A DNA stretch of 64,000 bases from Latrodectus hesperus (GCA_037975125.1 CM075855.1:109076118-109140117), one strand, 5' to 3'; shown: positions 30,401 to 43,824, numbered from the stretch's first letter. Translations and numbers: made by a program. Notes: generated by a model from the sequence alone, not told the origin.

Positions 30401-33400
30401 TCACTATGACCTAGTTGATTGCGACTCTCTTTGAGAGGCCACATTGACTTGGTTGGTTAGGGTATTATCATTATAGAAGATACTAAGTTGGAGTCAAAAC
30501 TTCACCAAAGATCCATTTAATTTATTGAAAAAGACTGGTTGATAATTTATATTAAATAGGTTATGGTTGCAATGTCCTAAAAGTAAAATGGAATACCTGC
30601 TTTTAAATTATGACACCCAAGGCTGCTTCCACCAAATTGATACAAGCTGACTCTGGGCTAAGTACAAGGAAATATGCTGATGCAACAACTATCTTTACAG
30701 TGAAAGGTCCCGAGTTCAATTTATGTCACCTGTTAGCAATGGAAAATGGCAGTTGATCGTGGTAAATGTTAGGAAATTCGGTACTTTTCCGTTTCACCGG
30801 CGCAAATCTCGCCAAGTGAAAATTAAGTCGCCAATTGGCGACAACACACAGTATACACATAAAAATTTTTAAATAATGTTGTTTTACATAAAATTTCTTA
30901 AATTTATTTATTTAATTGTTGTTCTAGTGTTCACGCTATGGGGGGAATGATGGGTGCCAGAGCCTCAATTTATTTACTTATTATATTAGATTAAAATTTA
31001 TCGGGTAATGCATATTTCAAAATCTTTTTTCTTTTTTTTAAAAAAAATATTTTTTATCTGAATTTGTTACGATTATCATTTTTTAAGATATATTTTTAAA
31101 ATCCGATTTTTTTCTGGAGAGATTTTATGAAATTATTAAATTTGTATACATAGCAACATGGTATTATGAATCTTTGAGTACAACATAAAATTATGAAATG
31201 AAAAAAAAAAAAAAAGAGTCGAAATAAAGTCGTTGACAGTAAAAGGCTGTCACATGTTTTGGAAACGTAGCAGTAAAAGGTTACCAGCTGAGATATTCCC
31301 TCTAGCGCCGGTTGTATCATTTTTGGCGACTTTATCGCCTGTGCCGGCAAAACGGAAAAGTACCGAAAATTCACATGTGGTTTTCTGCCAGCAATAGCAG
31401 AAAATGTTTCTTTCATTATGAAAGATCTCAAGAAATAAAATATGATGGATTTTTAAGCATCTTTAGATTAGAATGTCTATCATTCACAGTCAGAAATATA
31501 ACTAGATTGTATTTCATATAAATACTCTTTTTATTTATATAACATAATATTTTGAATAAAAGCCTATAAAAATTACAATAAATAAAATAGTACAGATAGT
31601 GGAATTATAAAAAATGTTTTTATTAAATAGCATAAACTTTTTAATTTTCTTAAAATGTATCCTCAATTTAAGTAAATTTATAAAATGACAAGAAATAATG
31701 AAATAGGAATAGAAATGATATACAATATCAAATCACCAAACAAAAGGTTGGCAATGAAATATCTATTTTTATTCAAAAAAATCCTCGATTAAATTTCTTA
31801 AATAATAAAATCTATAACAAGTAAAAAAATAGGGCAAAAGTAGCAACAAAAAAGTAAACATTATTGCAATCAATCAAGAAATAATGAAACTCAAACCAAG
31901 CATGCTCAGTCCTGATAGAAATTATACTATGCATAAATTATCACTTTGATATATATTGACAATTATACATCATAAGTAACTACAGCTATTTTTTTAAACT
32001 CACTGACGATTGTTTTACAGCTTCTTAAAACAAAACAGATGTAATAAAAAAATTTTTTAATTACCTTTATATTTCCTTTTTGTGCTATAATGGAAAAGCA
32101 TTATGCTTAATGATTGCAACCAATTCATAACAAAAAAGCCATCAAATAAAGCAACTGAAGCTACATATATAGCAATGAAGTTGAATTTCAGACTATACTA
32201 ACAGGTTTTTGTCCCATCATCAATAAACACTGATTAATTTGAAATATAGAGGTAGCCTATACTTCCGGGTGGCGCTCAGTTTTTTGCATATTTGGCAACA
32301 TACTATTAGCAATGTTGATTTATTTCTGATTAATCTATCTTGTTTTCAGTGCCATATTATTTCTATAATCATGTATGTAAACAAGCTTGGCAGAAAAAAA
32401 TTGCCACTTTTTAACAAGAACAAAAACACGAGTTAAGGCATATTTTTCCCAAATATGGTTGACATAATAAAACCAGAAAAAAATTATGCATAACAAAAAA
32501 AAAATACTTCTCTTTTTAAATATACAATGTCTTTTATCATAAAACAGACGAAAAATATTGCTTATCCATTTTTCATACACAACAGTATTTTTATAACTTT
32601 TTATAAGCTATTTACTTAGAGTAGAGAATAATCCAAGTGTATAATTCACATAATCAGAAAAAAATCATGAGTATCAAGAAATCTATGGATACTGAGATTT
32701 TTTAATTCTTAGTGAAATTTAAAAGCCTAATATTGATTACAATTAATCTCAAATACCAATTATAATCAATATTAGGCTTTTAAATACAATAGTTCAAATT
32801 GTCAAATTAATTATTTTAATTTATAATTATGTGACAAGCCTTTGCATTCAATTGCATTGCTGGAGATGACAGCAGGTATTTTATAAAGTAACTAATTAAA
32901 TAATCATGTTCAATGTCATCCAATCGGTTTGTCGGTTTGTTTGTCGCTCAACGGTCATTTTTTGCACACGAGGGCTAATTAGACCGGGACTTACGGCTTA
33001 AAGTGGATTCCGAACCACTATAAACATCCATGCCAATGTCATCCAATGAAGATATTACAACACTGTATCCTGTACACTATATGATAAAAACATACTAGAA
33101 TAATGTATGTTTTTATCATATAGTGTCATATAGTTATCATATAGTTTAAATTATATTTAAATTATAGTTATATTATATCATATAGTTTAAAATGCTCAAT
33201 GTCATCCAATGAAGATATTACAACACTATATCCTTTACACTATATGATAAAAGCATACTAGAATAATTTTAAAAACACATTTTCAGTACTCATAAATAGA
33301 ACAGTCCTTGACAATAATTTGCTAAATTTAAAATAAATTCCATTTATCCACAAATAAAAATTGATTTTAATTTGAGCTATTTCATGCAGAAATTCAAAAT

Positions 33401-33764
33401 TTCTGAGTGTTAACTCTTAAGCTTACTTTACATACGACAGGGCAATGATTAAGGAAATAGTTCATCTTGGCGAAACATTCTACTTACGGAAGTATCCCCG
33501 GTTTAAATTAAAATTATAAATGAATTAATATTTACCAATATATTACAAGGACATAAAAAAACATGTTATTATAATTGAATGTAGAAGCAAATTATAATTT
33601 TTATTACTATAACTTCTTATCAAACATAAAAATTAAACTATAATGAAATGCAACTTACCTGAAGAAAGAGTATTACAATAATATCTTTTACTTGACAATA
33701 CAGATATTAATCGGGGACGCTGATAAAAATTGGCGATTAATTTTTTAGCTGTAGGACAGGCCAT
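6250..33764 (-). CDS. Enoyl-CoA hydratase/isomerase (crotonase) family protein, mitochondrial, 7 exons, 297 aa
   Basis: Joined exons (minus): 33659-33764, 29933-30094, 22427-22509, 16417-16561, 14883-15032, 9525-9698, 6250-6323; total 894 nt, in frame to TAA, every intron GT-AG. Residues 1-35 (MACPTAKKLIANFYQRPRLI and on) are basic and lack acidic residues, a mitochondrial-type presequence. The crotonase fold follows: INRPEKRNAIN (59-69), oxyanion-hole loops GGNFCSGYDL (90-99) and NGYAVAGGFELAL (133-145), then RLPQMIGLSRALELILTG. Glu142 matches the first catalytic Glu of classical hydratase. The second Glu is replaced by Asn162 (MGLFNRRFGIP), so simple hydration of 2-enoyl-CoA is uncertain; related bacterial proteins of the GVFCRRWGVPL type also lack it. 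The closest match I know is the EchA-like/carnitinyl-CoA-dehydratase-like group. Substrate unknown. Introns range from about 1.4 to 7.4 kb and hold several transposons. Confidence 0.9.
6552..6621. repeat. Near-perfect palindrome, 29-bp arms, 12-nt loop
   Basis: Arm 6552-6580 pairs with 6593-6621 with one mismatch. It lies in intron 6, about 230 bases from exon 7. It is unrelated in sequence to the other palindromes in the window. Confidence 0.85.
6885..7245 (+). repeat. Dispersed repeat R, copy 1 (intron 6)
   Basis: ACGAATTTGCTGTCTGCCTT near 6890 and AATAGAACAGAAGTAAAAG near 7153 match two parts of 52380-53100, with TTATGGTTAGTTTAAATC following. This copy has the uninterrupted ACACGTTGA at 7142-7150 that is split by an insertion in the other copy. 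Class unknown. Confidence 0.7.
9525..9698 (-). CDS. Crotonase gene exon 6 (C-terminal helices)
   Basis: Acceptor CTTCCAG, donor GAAG|GTAATT. It encodes AIGNAINLATSLCKFPQECL, then LRADRWSAYNATYNAQSLEE and a helical stretch ending ESIEG, as in the C-terminal trimerisation helices of crotonases. Confidence 0.85.
9860..9957 (-). repeat. SINE-like fragment, family of 32925-33033
   Basis: CTCAATGGTTATTTTTTGG and CAATTAGACCAGGA match the insert at 32925-33033. A GGAATCAAACCC block resembles a reversed tRNA box B. It is diverged and without clear ends, in intron 5. Confidence 0.45.
12036..12115. repeat. Short imperfect tandem repeat (CATTCTTTTCAAA)
   Basis: CATTCTTTTCAAA occurs three times in about 80 bases, spaced by CTTTGAAAAGG and CTTCAAAGTT. 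It is a local slippage product in intron 5. Confidence 0.6.
13534..14798 (+). mobile_element. mariner element 1 (near full length, dead), intron 5
   Basis: The ends are inverted repeats sharing CTCTGAAATTTTTGAGATA, flanked by TA at 13532-13533 and 14799-14800. Length about 1265 bp is normal for mariner. The same family occurs deleted at 37939-38784. It is antisense to the host gene and its right end meets a (TA)n array. Confidence 0.9.
13698..14737 (+). pseudogene. mariner transposase (DD34D type), broken
   Basis: The frame starts MELM at 13698 with a stop at codon 5, where copy 2 has MELTREHF. The helix-turn-helix part (ARATVFRWFREFRRG; TYQMIQKELNIG) is followed by a stop near 13930 and frame shifts near 14060. 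The catalytic half is open from 14132 to 14737: first Asp in VTGDERYILFF, third Asp in SPDLAMSDFWLF. The second catalytic Asp, expected in HQDN, is Tyr (LLHQYNASSHT), so even a repaired frame would encode a dead enzyme. Confidence 0.85.
14799..14857. repeat. (TA)n microsatellite abutting mariner 1
   Basis: An uninterrupted TA run starts at the TA target site of mariner 1 and ends 25 bases from the donor of exon 5. Confidence 0.95.
14883..15032 (-). CDS. Crotonase gene exon 5
   Basis: Acceptor AATTTTAG, donor ACTG|GTAAAC. It encodes IPTVNGTTVRLPQMIG, ALELILTGRSINAREAYEMG and IANRIT. Its donor lies only about 25 bases from the (TA)n array and 84 bases from the mariner end at 14798. Confidence 0.9.
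15636..15683. repeat. Palindrome, ~19-bp arms (intron 4)
   Basis: TTTCTAGAGTTTTATTTG at 15636 pairs with its complement ending at 15683, with a loop of about 10 nt. Confidence 0.8.
16417..16561 (-). CDS. Crotonase gene exon 4 (oxyanion-hole loop 2, catalytic Glu)
   Basis: Acceptor TTCTTAG, donor TTTG|GTTAGT. The exon encodes residues 118-165 plus one base, with KKPVVAAINGYAVAGGFELA and the Asn162 substitution in LFNRRF. Confidence 0.88.
16562..19284. other. Intron 3, proximal part: no feature recognised
   Basis: AT-rich sequence. The slightly GC-richer patch at 17990-18180 has a short open frame but no similarity I recognise. Confidence 0.5.
19285..19970 (-). pseudogene. LINE (R1/Jockey-like) RNase H and 3' coding remnant
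   Basis: On the minus strand around 19640-19740 the reading LQ*IPGHCGITGNDLTDKL is the C-terminal signature of the RNase H domain (W-x-PGH-GI-GN-xAD) with the Trp codon now a stop. Upstream, AAIKSLSSVVPSNIK fits the middle of RNase H. Downstream, after a frame shift near 19580, DYLQAHLHHFSLTESPTCPL and MTGDHLYSCPGL match the cysteine-containing tail common in arthropod LINE ORF2. It is a 5'-truncated dead copy in intron 3. Confidence 0.75.
21411..21475. repeat. (TA)n microsatellite (intron 3)
   Basis: About 32 TA units. The open frame across it (poly-YI) is an artefact. Confidence 0.95.
22427..22509 (-). CDS. Crotonase gene exon 3 (oxyanion-hole loop 1)
   Basis: The exon sits between TTTTAAAG and the donor ATG|GTAAAT. 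It completes Gly90 and encodes GGNFCSGYDLKEV through Met117, ending in phase 0. At 83 bases it is too short to show as a long open frame. Confidence 0.85.
26690..27735. repeat. Internal duplication in the intron-2 element
   Basis: 26690-26860 and 27590-27735 share diverged sequence including AAACATTTTGTAATTT and GTTCT/ACTGTT blocks around ATTATTTAA. Together with the second right-arm copy at 26958-27065 this suggests a partial duplication or a nested relative. Confidence 0.5.
26958..27065 (+). repeat. Internal copy of the right terminal arm
   Basis: TATTTGACGTGCCATG, CTAAACTGGACCAAAA, GTCTACTGGATTAGAG and GTCATATCGACGTCT recur in the same order at 29149-29262. The final TTTGGGTA is lost here. 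Confidence 0.85.
27322..28199 (+). pseudogene. DUF4806-like protein, last two exons, decayed
   Basis: Exon 27322-27483 (acceptor TTTCAG, donor TTTTAG|GTAAGT) reads KLAPEFTYFGARDRKSFNGL and then NMKQLVL, after an in-frame TAA. Exon 28075-28199 (acceptor TTTTCAG) continues in phase with DALW, a TGA, then TPQYSKTTDGEMETAIMNWL and LRHAKARFINERIKHFS and a terminal TAA. The order aromatic-x-G-x-x-K-x-F, a helix, then EMETAIMNWLRHAKARF fits the DUF4806 C-terminal domain of arthropod transposon-associated proteins. The two premature stops make it a pseudogene. Function of the domain is not established. Confidence 0.55.
29933..30094 (-). CDS. Crotonase gene exon 2
   Basis: The acceptor is a T-rich tract ending in TTTTTAG and the donor is AAG|GTATTT. 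The exon encodes residues 36-89, including INRPEKRNAIN and AAVLYGK, and leaves one base for Gly90. Confidence 0.88.
30450..30772 (+). repeat. Possible old tRNA-derived SINE (intron 1)
   Basis: TTGACTTGGTTGGTTAGGG near 30447 resembles tRNA box A and GGAGTCAAAACTTC sits at about the box B distance. No clear TSD. Weak. Confidence 0.3.
30778..31366. mobile_element. Foldback/MITE-like TIR element (intron 1)
   Basis: The left end TCGGTACTTTTCCGTTT is exactly repeated in reverse at the right end, followed on both sides by a diverged CCGGCGCA/CCGGCACA block. AAAT flanks both ends (30774-30777, 31367-31370), a possible 4-bp TSD. A perfect 16-bp palindrome GTCGCCAATTGGCGAC lies at 30827-30842. About 590 bp with no coding capacity. 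Confidence 0.7.
32717..32785. repeat. Near-perfect palindrome, 28-bp arms, 13-nt loop
   Basis: Arm 32717-32744 pairs with 32758-32785 with a single mismatch. Intron 1. Confidence 0.85.
32925..33033 (-). mobile_element. 109-bp SINE-like insertion with 14-bp TSD
   Basis: CAATGTCATCCAAT occurs immediately before (32911-32924) and after (33034-33047) the insert. The insert carries GGATTCCGAACC, a reversed tRNA box B, and on the minus strand ends in ACAAACAAACCG-type repeats. A duplicated uninterrupted copy of the target is present at 33197. Diverged relatives lie at 9860-9957 and 57560-57640. Confidence 0.7.
33034..33267. repeat. 71-bp direct duplication flanking a palindrome
   Basis: 33034-33104 and 33197-33267 are nearly identical. 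Just after the first copy, 33106-33125 forms a perfect 20-bp palindrome with 33075-33094 (loop 11 nt), and CATATAGT pieces recur up to 33190. Confidence 0.85.
33659..33764 (-). CDS. Crotonase gene exon 1 (start codon, presequence)
   Basis: The ATG at 33764 has A at -3 and G at +4, a good animal start context. The exon ends in CAG before the strong donor GTAAGT and in codon phase 1. It encodes residues 1-35 and the first base of Asp36. Confidence 0.85.
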
Positions 33765-33775
33765 TTTATTTTCAT
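33737..33775 (-). promoter_or_regulatory. Short upstream ORF overlapping the crotonase start
   Basis: An ATG at 33775, 11 bases before the main start and out of frame, opens a 12-codon frame that ends after the main ATG. Its context (T at -3) is weak while the main ATG is strong, so leaky scanning would be expected. It matters only if the transcript begins upstream of it, which the sequence does not show. Confidence 0.5.
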
Positions 33776-37938
<4,163 letters not shown>

Positions 37939-38784
37939 CGAGGGTCACTCTGAAATTTTTGAGATACAACTAGGTGTTTAAAGTTATACTTACAAAATTT
38001 TACCATCCCGTACTTCTGAAGAAAACGGCATACGTCACTTTTTTCAGTGCGCGTTGTTTTTTCACCATTGTCGGCGTGGGATCATTTTCAAAGACCCATA
38101 CTTTGCTTTCTTGACGTGTTGGAAAGTCAAAAAACGGTATGTACGTTTCATCACCTGTTGCAATTTTAGAAATAATGCGGTGGCCACCATCATTCAGTAT
38201 ATTAAGAGTTTCTTTGCTGATTTTGACACGCTCCTCTTTTTGGTGCCCAGTTAGTTTATGGGGAACCCAACGGCAAACTACTTTTTTCATATGTAATTCT
38301 TCATGAATGATTTTGTGTATGGCTGCGAATCCAATGTTAAGTTTCTTCTGTATCATTTGATAGGTACAGCGATTATCATCCATTAACATTTTTCGTATGG
38401 CAGACACATTATCCGGGATTACTGCCGACGGCGGCTTTCATGTGTGTTCTTCATCAGGAAGAAAATTGCGACCTCTTCTAAATTCTCTAAGCCATCTGAA
38501 TACAGTAGCACGAGCTGGAGATTCATCACCCAATGCTAATTGCAACCGTTGAACGCATTCTTCTTGATTGCTTTGAAATCGTAGGAAATCAAAGCGCGAA
38601 AATGTTCTCGCGTCAACTCCATTTTCTCTTCTATTTAAAATTTATTCCACGCCAAACAAGTTGAAGTAAGTCAGTAAAATATTGTCTTCTGTGTTAAAAT
38701 ACTTTGTACTTTAAAATTAAACCGTTATTTTTATTTTGTAAATTCTCTTCTGCGCGTATCTCAAAAATTTCAGAGTAACCCTCG
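37939..38784 (-). mobile_element. mariner element 2 (internally deleted)
   Basis: Same family as mariner 1: ends CGAGGGTCACTCTG and its complement, TA at 37937-37938 and 38785-38786. It is 846 bp because about 420 bp coding for the C-terminal half of the transposase is missing; the join lies near 38010, right after the reading AVFFRSTG. Confidence 0.9.
38000..38630 (-). pseudogene. mariner transposase, N-terminal half only
   Basis: From MELTREHF (near 38625) through NVSAIRKMLMDDNRCTYQMI, HEELHMKKVVCRWVPHKL and TGDETYIPFF (first catalytic Asp) to the deletion join. A stop interrupts the linker near 38435 (EEHT*KPPS). The second and third catalytic Asp are deleted. Confidence 0.85.
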
Positions 38785-38796
38785 TATATATATATA
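38785..38796. repeat. Short (TA)6 abutting mariner 2
   Basis: Six TA units run on from the TA target site. Confidence 0.8.
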
Positions 38797-38799
38797 GAA

Positions 38800-40150
38800 T
38801 ATAAACTTTTAGAAAAAATCTTTTTTTATATTTTTTACCAAACAATTTATTTTTATTCATAAAATGAGAATGTTGATTTAAACCTAATAAAGATAGTTTA
38901 TTCATTTTAGTTTAAAATTTCGAGATGGAAAAAATGCTTTAATTAAATTTTTTTTTGTCTTTATCTATACCATCATGCATTACAGTCATGTTTATTTCTT
39001 AAACTATGGATTGATGTAAATAAAATATATGTATTTCTATGTGTTCCTCTCTATTTTGTATTAAACATTACATTACTCAATATTTTACATATAAACATTA
39101 TAACATTTAGATTGTTGGTAAAACTGCTTTATATTTTTGATATTTAATGAATTTTTATGCAACTGGAAAAGTTACTCTAATATAAAATGATTACATTTAC
39201 TTAAACATTATTAATACAGTTTTAATTGCAAAGCTACTTTATTTATCCATAAATTGCTTAAGATTCAAGAAACTGAAACAAGATATGTGAGTTAATGTGC
39301 AATTTATATTTTAGAGAAAACTGGTTTATCTACTATATAAAAATATAAACAAATAAAAGTCTTTTATAATAAAAATTACTATCGATTATATATCAACAAT
39401 TTTTACTATGATTGTCTTTTTAATGTTTAATTATAGAAAAATACAATTTGATTAATTGCTGTATTTTTGTAAGCAAACTTAAAATAAAATCTCTATGTAA
39501 TTGATTAAACCTCCCACTTTACAATTCTTCACAAACTACTTACCAGTTAATTATAAAAATTCATTCATATAATTGGAAAAATGTTACTAAATTCACTTAA
39601 AAAATTAAGCTGATTAGGTTGAAAAATTGAAATTACATTGTCTCATCTAATTTTATATTTTAATTAACATTGGAAATGTTTGAAATTTACAATTGACAAA
39701 TTGGAAAATTTATTTAGAACCGATATAAATTCTTAAAAAAATATAAATAACAAATGGTTATGATTTTTATATTGAATGAAATATTAAGAAAATTTATAAG
39801 TTTACAAAATTTTAGAAAAAAACGGTTAGTTTATATTTCTTTGCCTCATACTAGAAATTAAAGCATTACAGGAAAAAACAAAAATTGCAATTAATGAAGT
39901 GTTGCATAAATAATAAGAATTATTTTTGATAGATTATTACATAAGGTCTTTTTTATTAATGTTTAAGTGAATGCTTATTTATATTTGATAACTATTTACA
40001 ATTATATATATATATATATATATTAACATTAAAATTATATTTGGAATAATATATAATATTATATATCTAATTATTTAATTTTAGTTTATTTATTATTAAT
40101 TTAGTTTTTATTCAATTTACTTATATAATTTAAAAAACTTTTTCATTATT
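38800..40150. other. AT-rich intergenic DNA, no gene seen
   Basis: Only a short (TA)n at about 40005-40022 was noticed. Confidence 0.5.
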
Positions 40151-40158
40151 TTTTAATC

Positions 40159-40288
40159 CAGTAGATGGCAGTACAAAAGAAATTGTAACAAGTACAATAT
40201 GTAGTCGGTAAAATACTTGTTACTTTAAAAGTAACTATACTCAGTATGTACCAAGTACAAGAAAGGTAACAAGCTCCCATCCCTAGCC
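40159..40288 (-). mobile_element. Possible solitary hAT-type transposon end
   Basis: On the minus strand CTAGGGATGGGAGCTTG resembles the TAGGGxTGGG ends of hAT elements, and GTACTTGTTAC-like direct and inverted motifs follow. No partner end or TSD found. Confidence 0.3.
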
Positions 40289-41271
40289 TATACAGTAGTA
40301 AACCAACTGAGCAGATACTTATTTTTCTTGACCTCAGCCAACCACAACATAAATTAATGCCCTGGTTAAGAGATGCTGGCTACATCTGAGTTAACATTAT
40401 TGTTTATATTTTCTTTGATATTTTTATGGACAGAATATTCTATCGTATATTATGTTTGAAAATTTGTTGATCTATCACTGAATATTAATTATCGTTTCAT
40501 ATTTTTTAAAATAATTAAATGATAATATTTACATGAATAATAGTGTATCCTCTCTAAACTTGAAATCCACATCATTTTTCGATTGGTCAAGTATCAAATA
40601 TACAATCTAGTGCAACACTTTCCAATCCAAAAGTTAATAGCACCTCATCTTTTAAATTTAAAACACTGTAAAATAAGAACGTTTTTAAAATGACATATGT
40701 TTCACAATAATTTATTATCATTCAATACCATGCCAAAAGTATCTAGTCATGCAAGTTTGGACTTGGGGAGTGTTGAGACATATAATATGATTATAGAATG
40801 CACACATTTAGTGGTATCTTTCCAGCTACTGAAGTGTGTTGCAACCATTATTGTTGTTGCCGATGTTTACAATGTCTTTTTGGTGTCATTTTGAAAGACA
40901 TAATAATATATGCTGGTTGAGAAAAATGTAATAATATAGTAAAATATTTTCAACTGAGTAACATATGCATGTAGTTGACATATGCATTTTTTAACAAAGG
41001 AAAACACCTTGCATTTAACTGCAACTATGCTTAATCTCATTATATAACGTAACTGTAATTGTATTAAATCTCATTATATAAGATGTACAAGTGAATCTAT
41101 GATGTGGTAGGTAAACGGTTGAATTAACCATTATGAATTCAAAGGATTTTTGTCTAGTTTTATTTTTAAATGTTGCTAATAAATGTTATTTCCAAGCATA
41201 AAATGTGTTAATTTCATTTTACAAGAGTTTTTCACGCATACATCTACCTAATCTCACAACATTTATATACA

Positions 41272-41484
<213 letters not shown>

Positions 41485-41663
41485 TTTGAAATACTCACAT
41501 AGTCAAGTTAAGGTGAGAATAATTAGGTATTTATGATAGATTAAATGCAGTTTCTGAAGTTTGGGCTAAAAGCTGAAAAGAATGACGTCAAGTGGAGAAA
41601 AGCAACTAATTTCAAAATGGTTCACTATCCAGACTACTAAACTCTGCTTTTCATAAGCTCAGT

Positions 41664-41961
41664 TGCTGTTGCACCAGCATGCTTCCCTGTACTGTAATTC
41701 TGAGTTACAGGCTCAATCAGTTAGATTAGAAGTAGCCGTAATGGTGCCTTCGTAATTCTGAAGCAGGCACTCAGCAGAAGACTCCCAATATATGGCCTGC
41801 TACCTCCAGAGGTATTATTTCGCTTGGAGGACATTGCGACCACGCCCTGTTTTAACGTGCCTCAACCGCCATTAGGATCTTTGGTTTAGTCGGGATTCGA
41901 ACTCACTACCTTCCGATAATGAGAACGACTCCTTAACCAACCAGACCACCACTGCCCATGA
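41664..41961 (-). mobile_element. tRNA-derived SINE with 13-bp TSD
   Basis: TCATAAGCTCAGT flanks both ends (41651-41663, 41962-41974). On the minus strand the head reads GGGCAGTGGTGGTCTGG, TTGGTTAAGG (box A) and GAGTTCGAATCCC (box B), 70 bases in all, then a tRNA-unrelated body. About 298 bp. The perfect TSD suggests a fairly recent insertion. Confidence 0.85.
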
Positions 41962-42239
41962 TCATAAGCTCAGTGATCAACAGTTATCAGTTGTGGAAGA
42001 TTAATATGAAAAATGCCCTAATGGATCCAGGCTCATAGGAATTTACAACTGAAACTGCTACGCAATATATTGAGAATTCATCCGGAAAAAGATAAAAGGG
42101 CTTAATGAAAGGTGTAAAATAAGAGTTTATTCAACGATCAAGGTATAAAAAAATTTTCAAACTCTAGTTATTAGAAATTGGAAATTTTATGTTTCAAAAA
42201 TGTTAGAAGAATAAAGAGTCTGAAATAAGAAACAGAGAG

Positions 42240-43330
42240 AGAGCGAAGCAATTTCGAGGGAGAATAGGACATCATGAAACAAACTGAAAGGCAGAGGAAG
42301 CCTCGTACTACAGAAAGTTCCTGCAGTGAGGTGGAAGTTTTAGATTATTCTGAGAACAGTGCTATTTCCAAATGCATCACAAAGCGTTAAAAGTTATTAA
42401 TTCTTGCTCAATTCTGTTGCAAAATCTCATGTTTGCTACAACAAGAAGTGATTCAAAAATTCAAGTTCTTGTTACCTTCAGTTACTATAATTGAAGACAA
42501 AACCAGTGTATTAGAAATCTTGGGCACCAGAAACATAGCTGCAATTTATACAGATGTTAGAGTTAAGGTAAATTTTACCTTAAATGATGTTCTCTATGCA
42601 GCAAATATGCTTAAAAATTTAATATGTGCTTTAAATCTAGATTTTAAAATCAATTGGTCTAATAATAAGATGGTAGTATATAATCATAATATATACTTTA
42701 TGACTATTTTAAAAGCTTATAAAAACTTCAAATTTCTTGCCACTCTAATTCAAGTTTGGAATTGGCTAATGATAGATTTCATCACATAAATTTACCCATA
42801 ACAAACTGATCAAACAAGTAAAAATAATTCCGTTCAAGGAATTAAATATTTAAAAGATAATGCTGATAAAGTTAAAAGTTGCGAGATTTGTAAAATTTCG
42901 AAATCAAAGTATTTTCCTCTGAAGCCCGAAGTTTATCATAGATTAACAAATAATGCTTTAGAAAAAATTTACGTGGTCTTCAAATTAATAGAAAGTTAAA
43001 ATCTGTTAGAAATGATAATAAACTTGAATTTACTCACAAAAAATTTGAAATTTATTTAAATGAATTAAAGGTTAGGATCGAACGAACGATCTGTATATGT
43101 ACCTGAATAAAATGGTGTAGTTGAAAGTTTTAATGTCCCGACAATGGATGCAGTTAGAGCTATGTTAAAAGACACCAATCTTAAACCTAGGTTTTGGGGG
43201 CTACTCAAGCTTAAATACATTGACAAAAAATTGCCCCGAACACAAACTAACGGAAGGAACACCTACGCTCATAATCACTGTCAACCTCGATCTCTTGGTA
43301 CTAGGGAAGTCCTGGGTCAAAACTGAAACT
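42240..43330 (+). pseudogene. copia (Ty1/copia) pol fragment: protease/GAG-pre-integrase to integrase
   Basis: 42433-42789 reads LNDVLYAANMLKNLI and NNKMVVYNHNIYFM, matching the region between protease and GAG-pre-integrase. Near 42880 CEICKISKSKYFP is the pre-integrase Cys motif. Near 43100-43190 PE*NGVVES and MDAVRAMLKDTNLKPRFWG match the C-terminal part of the integrase core (PEQNG...ER). Several stops and missing segments; no LTR found. Dead fragment. Confidence 0.75.
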
Positions 43331-43599
43331 GAATAAAACTAAAATCTTCCTCTAGGGGCAAAAACTGAACCTTCATTTATAAAAGGTCAAACCAGATTAA
43401 TCATGTGAAGTTCATATATGCGATAACTGATTACGCGCACTTCTTTTCAATTGTTGGATGCTTTTAATGCTTACAGTTTGCGAAACGAATTTGAAATCTG
43501 TTGTAAGCTTAATTATTTCTCACAAACTTTATGCCTTATTTGTCACATAATCTGCTGTAAATAATAGAGTTTCTTGAAAAACAAGAAAATTTTTTAGAC

Positions 43600-43720
43600 A
43601 GGTCACTAGACTTAGGAAGAAACCTGGAAGAGGATAAAATGGAAATTAACAAGAGGTATGACTTACCGAAAGCTACTATTTCGGAGCTATTAAAATCGAA
43701 GAGTTACAGCAAAACAGCTA
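43600..43720 (+). repeat. Dispersed repeat S, copy 1
   Basis: AAACCTGGAAGAGG, CGAAAGCTACTATTTC and GAGCTATTAAAATCGAAGA match, on the opposite strand, 49510-49640. Class unknown. Confidence 0.7.
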
Positions 43721-43824
43721 TTCAAATAATTCTCTAACTGCCGCTGAGCAACTTGATAGCATATTTTTTTTTTGCCATGAGAGATTACAAGCTATAATGT
43801 CAAAAATTTCCTGAACTCTTGTTT

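Noticed and set aside
31096..31431. 111-codon minus-strand ORF in intron 1
   Set aside because: It crosses the end of the foldback element and an A-rich run; no domain.
41886..41957. Functional tRNA gene
   Set aside because: Boxes A and B are present but the block is the head of a SINE with TSD; the cloverleaf acceptor stem does not close well.
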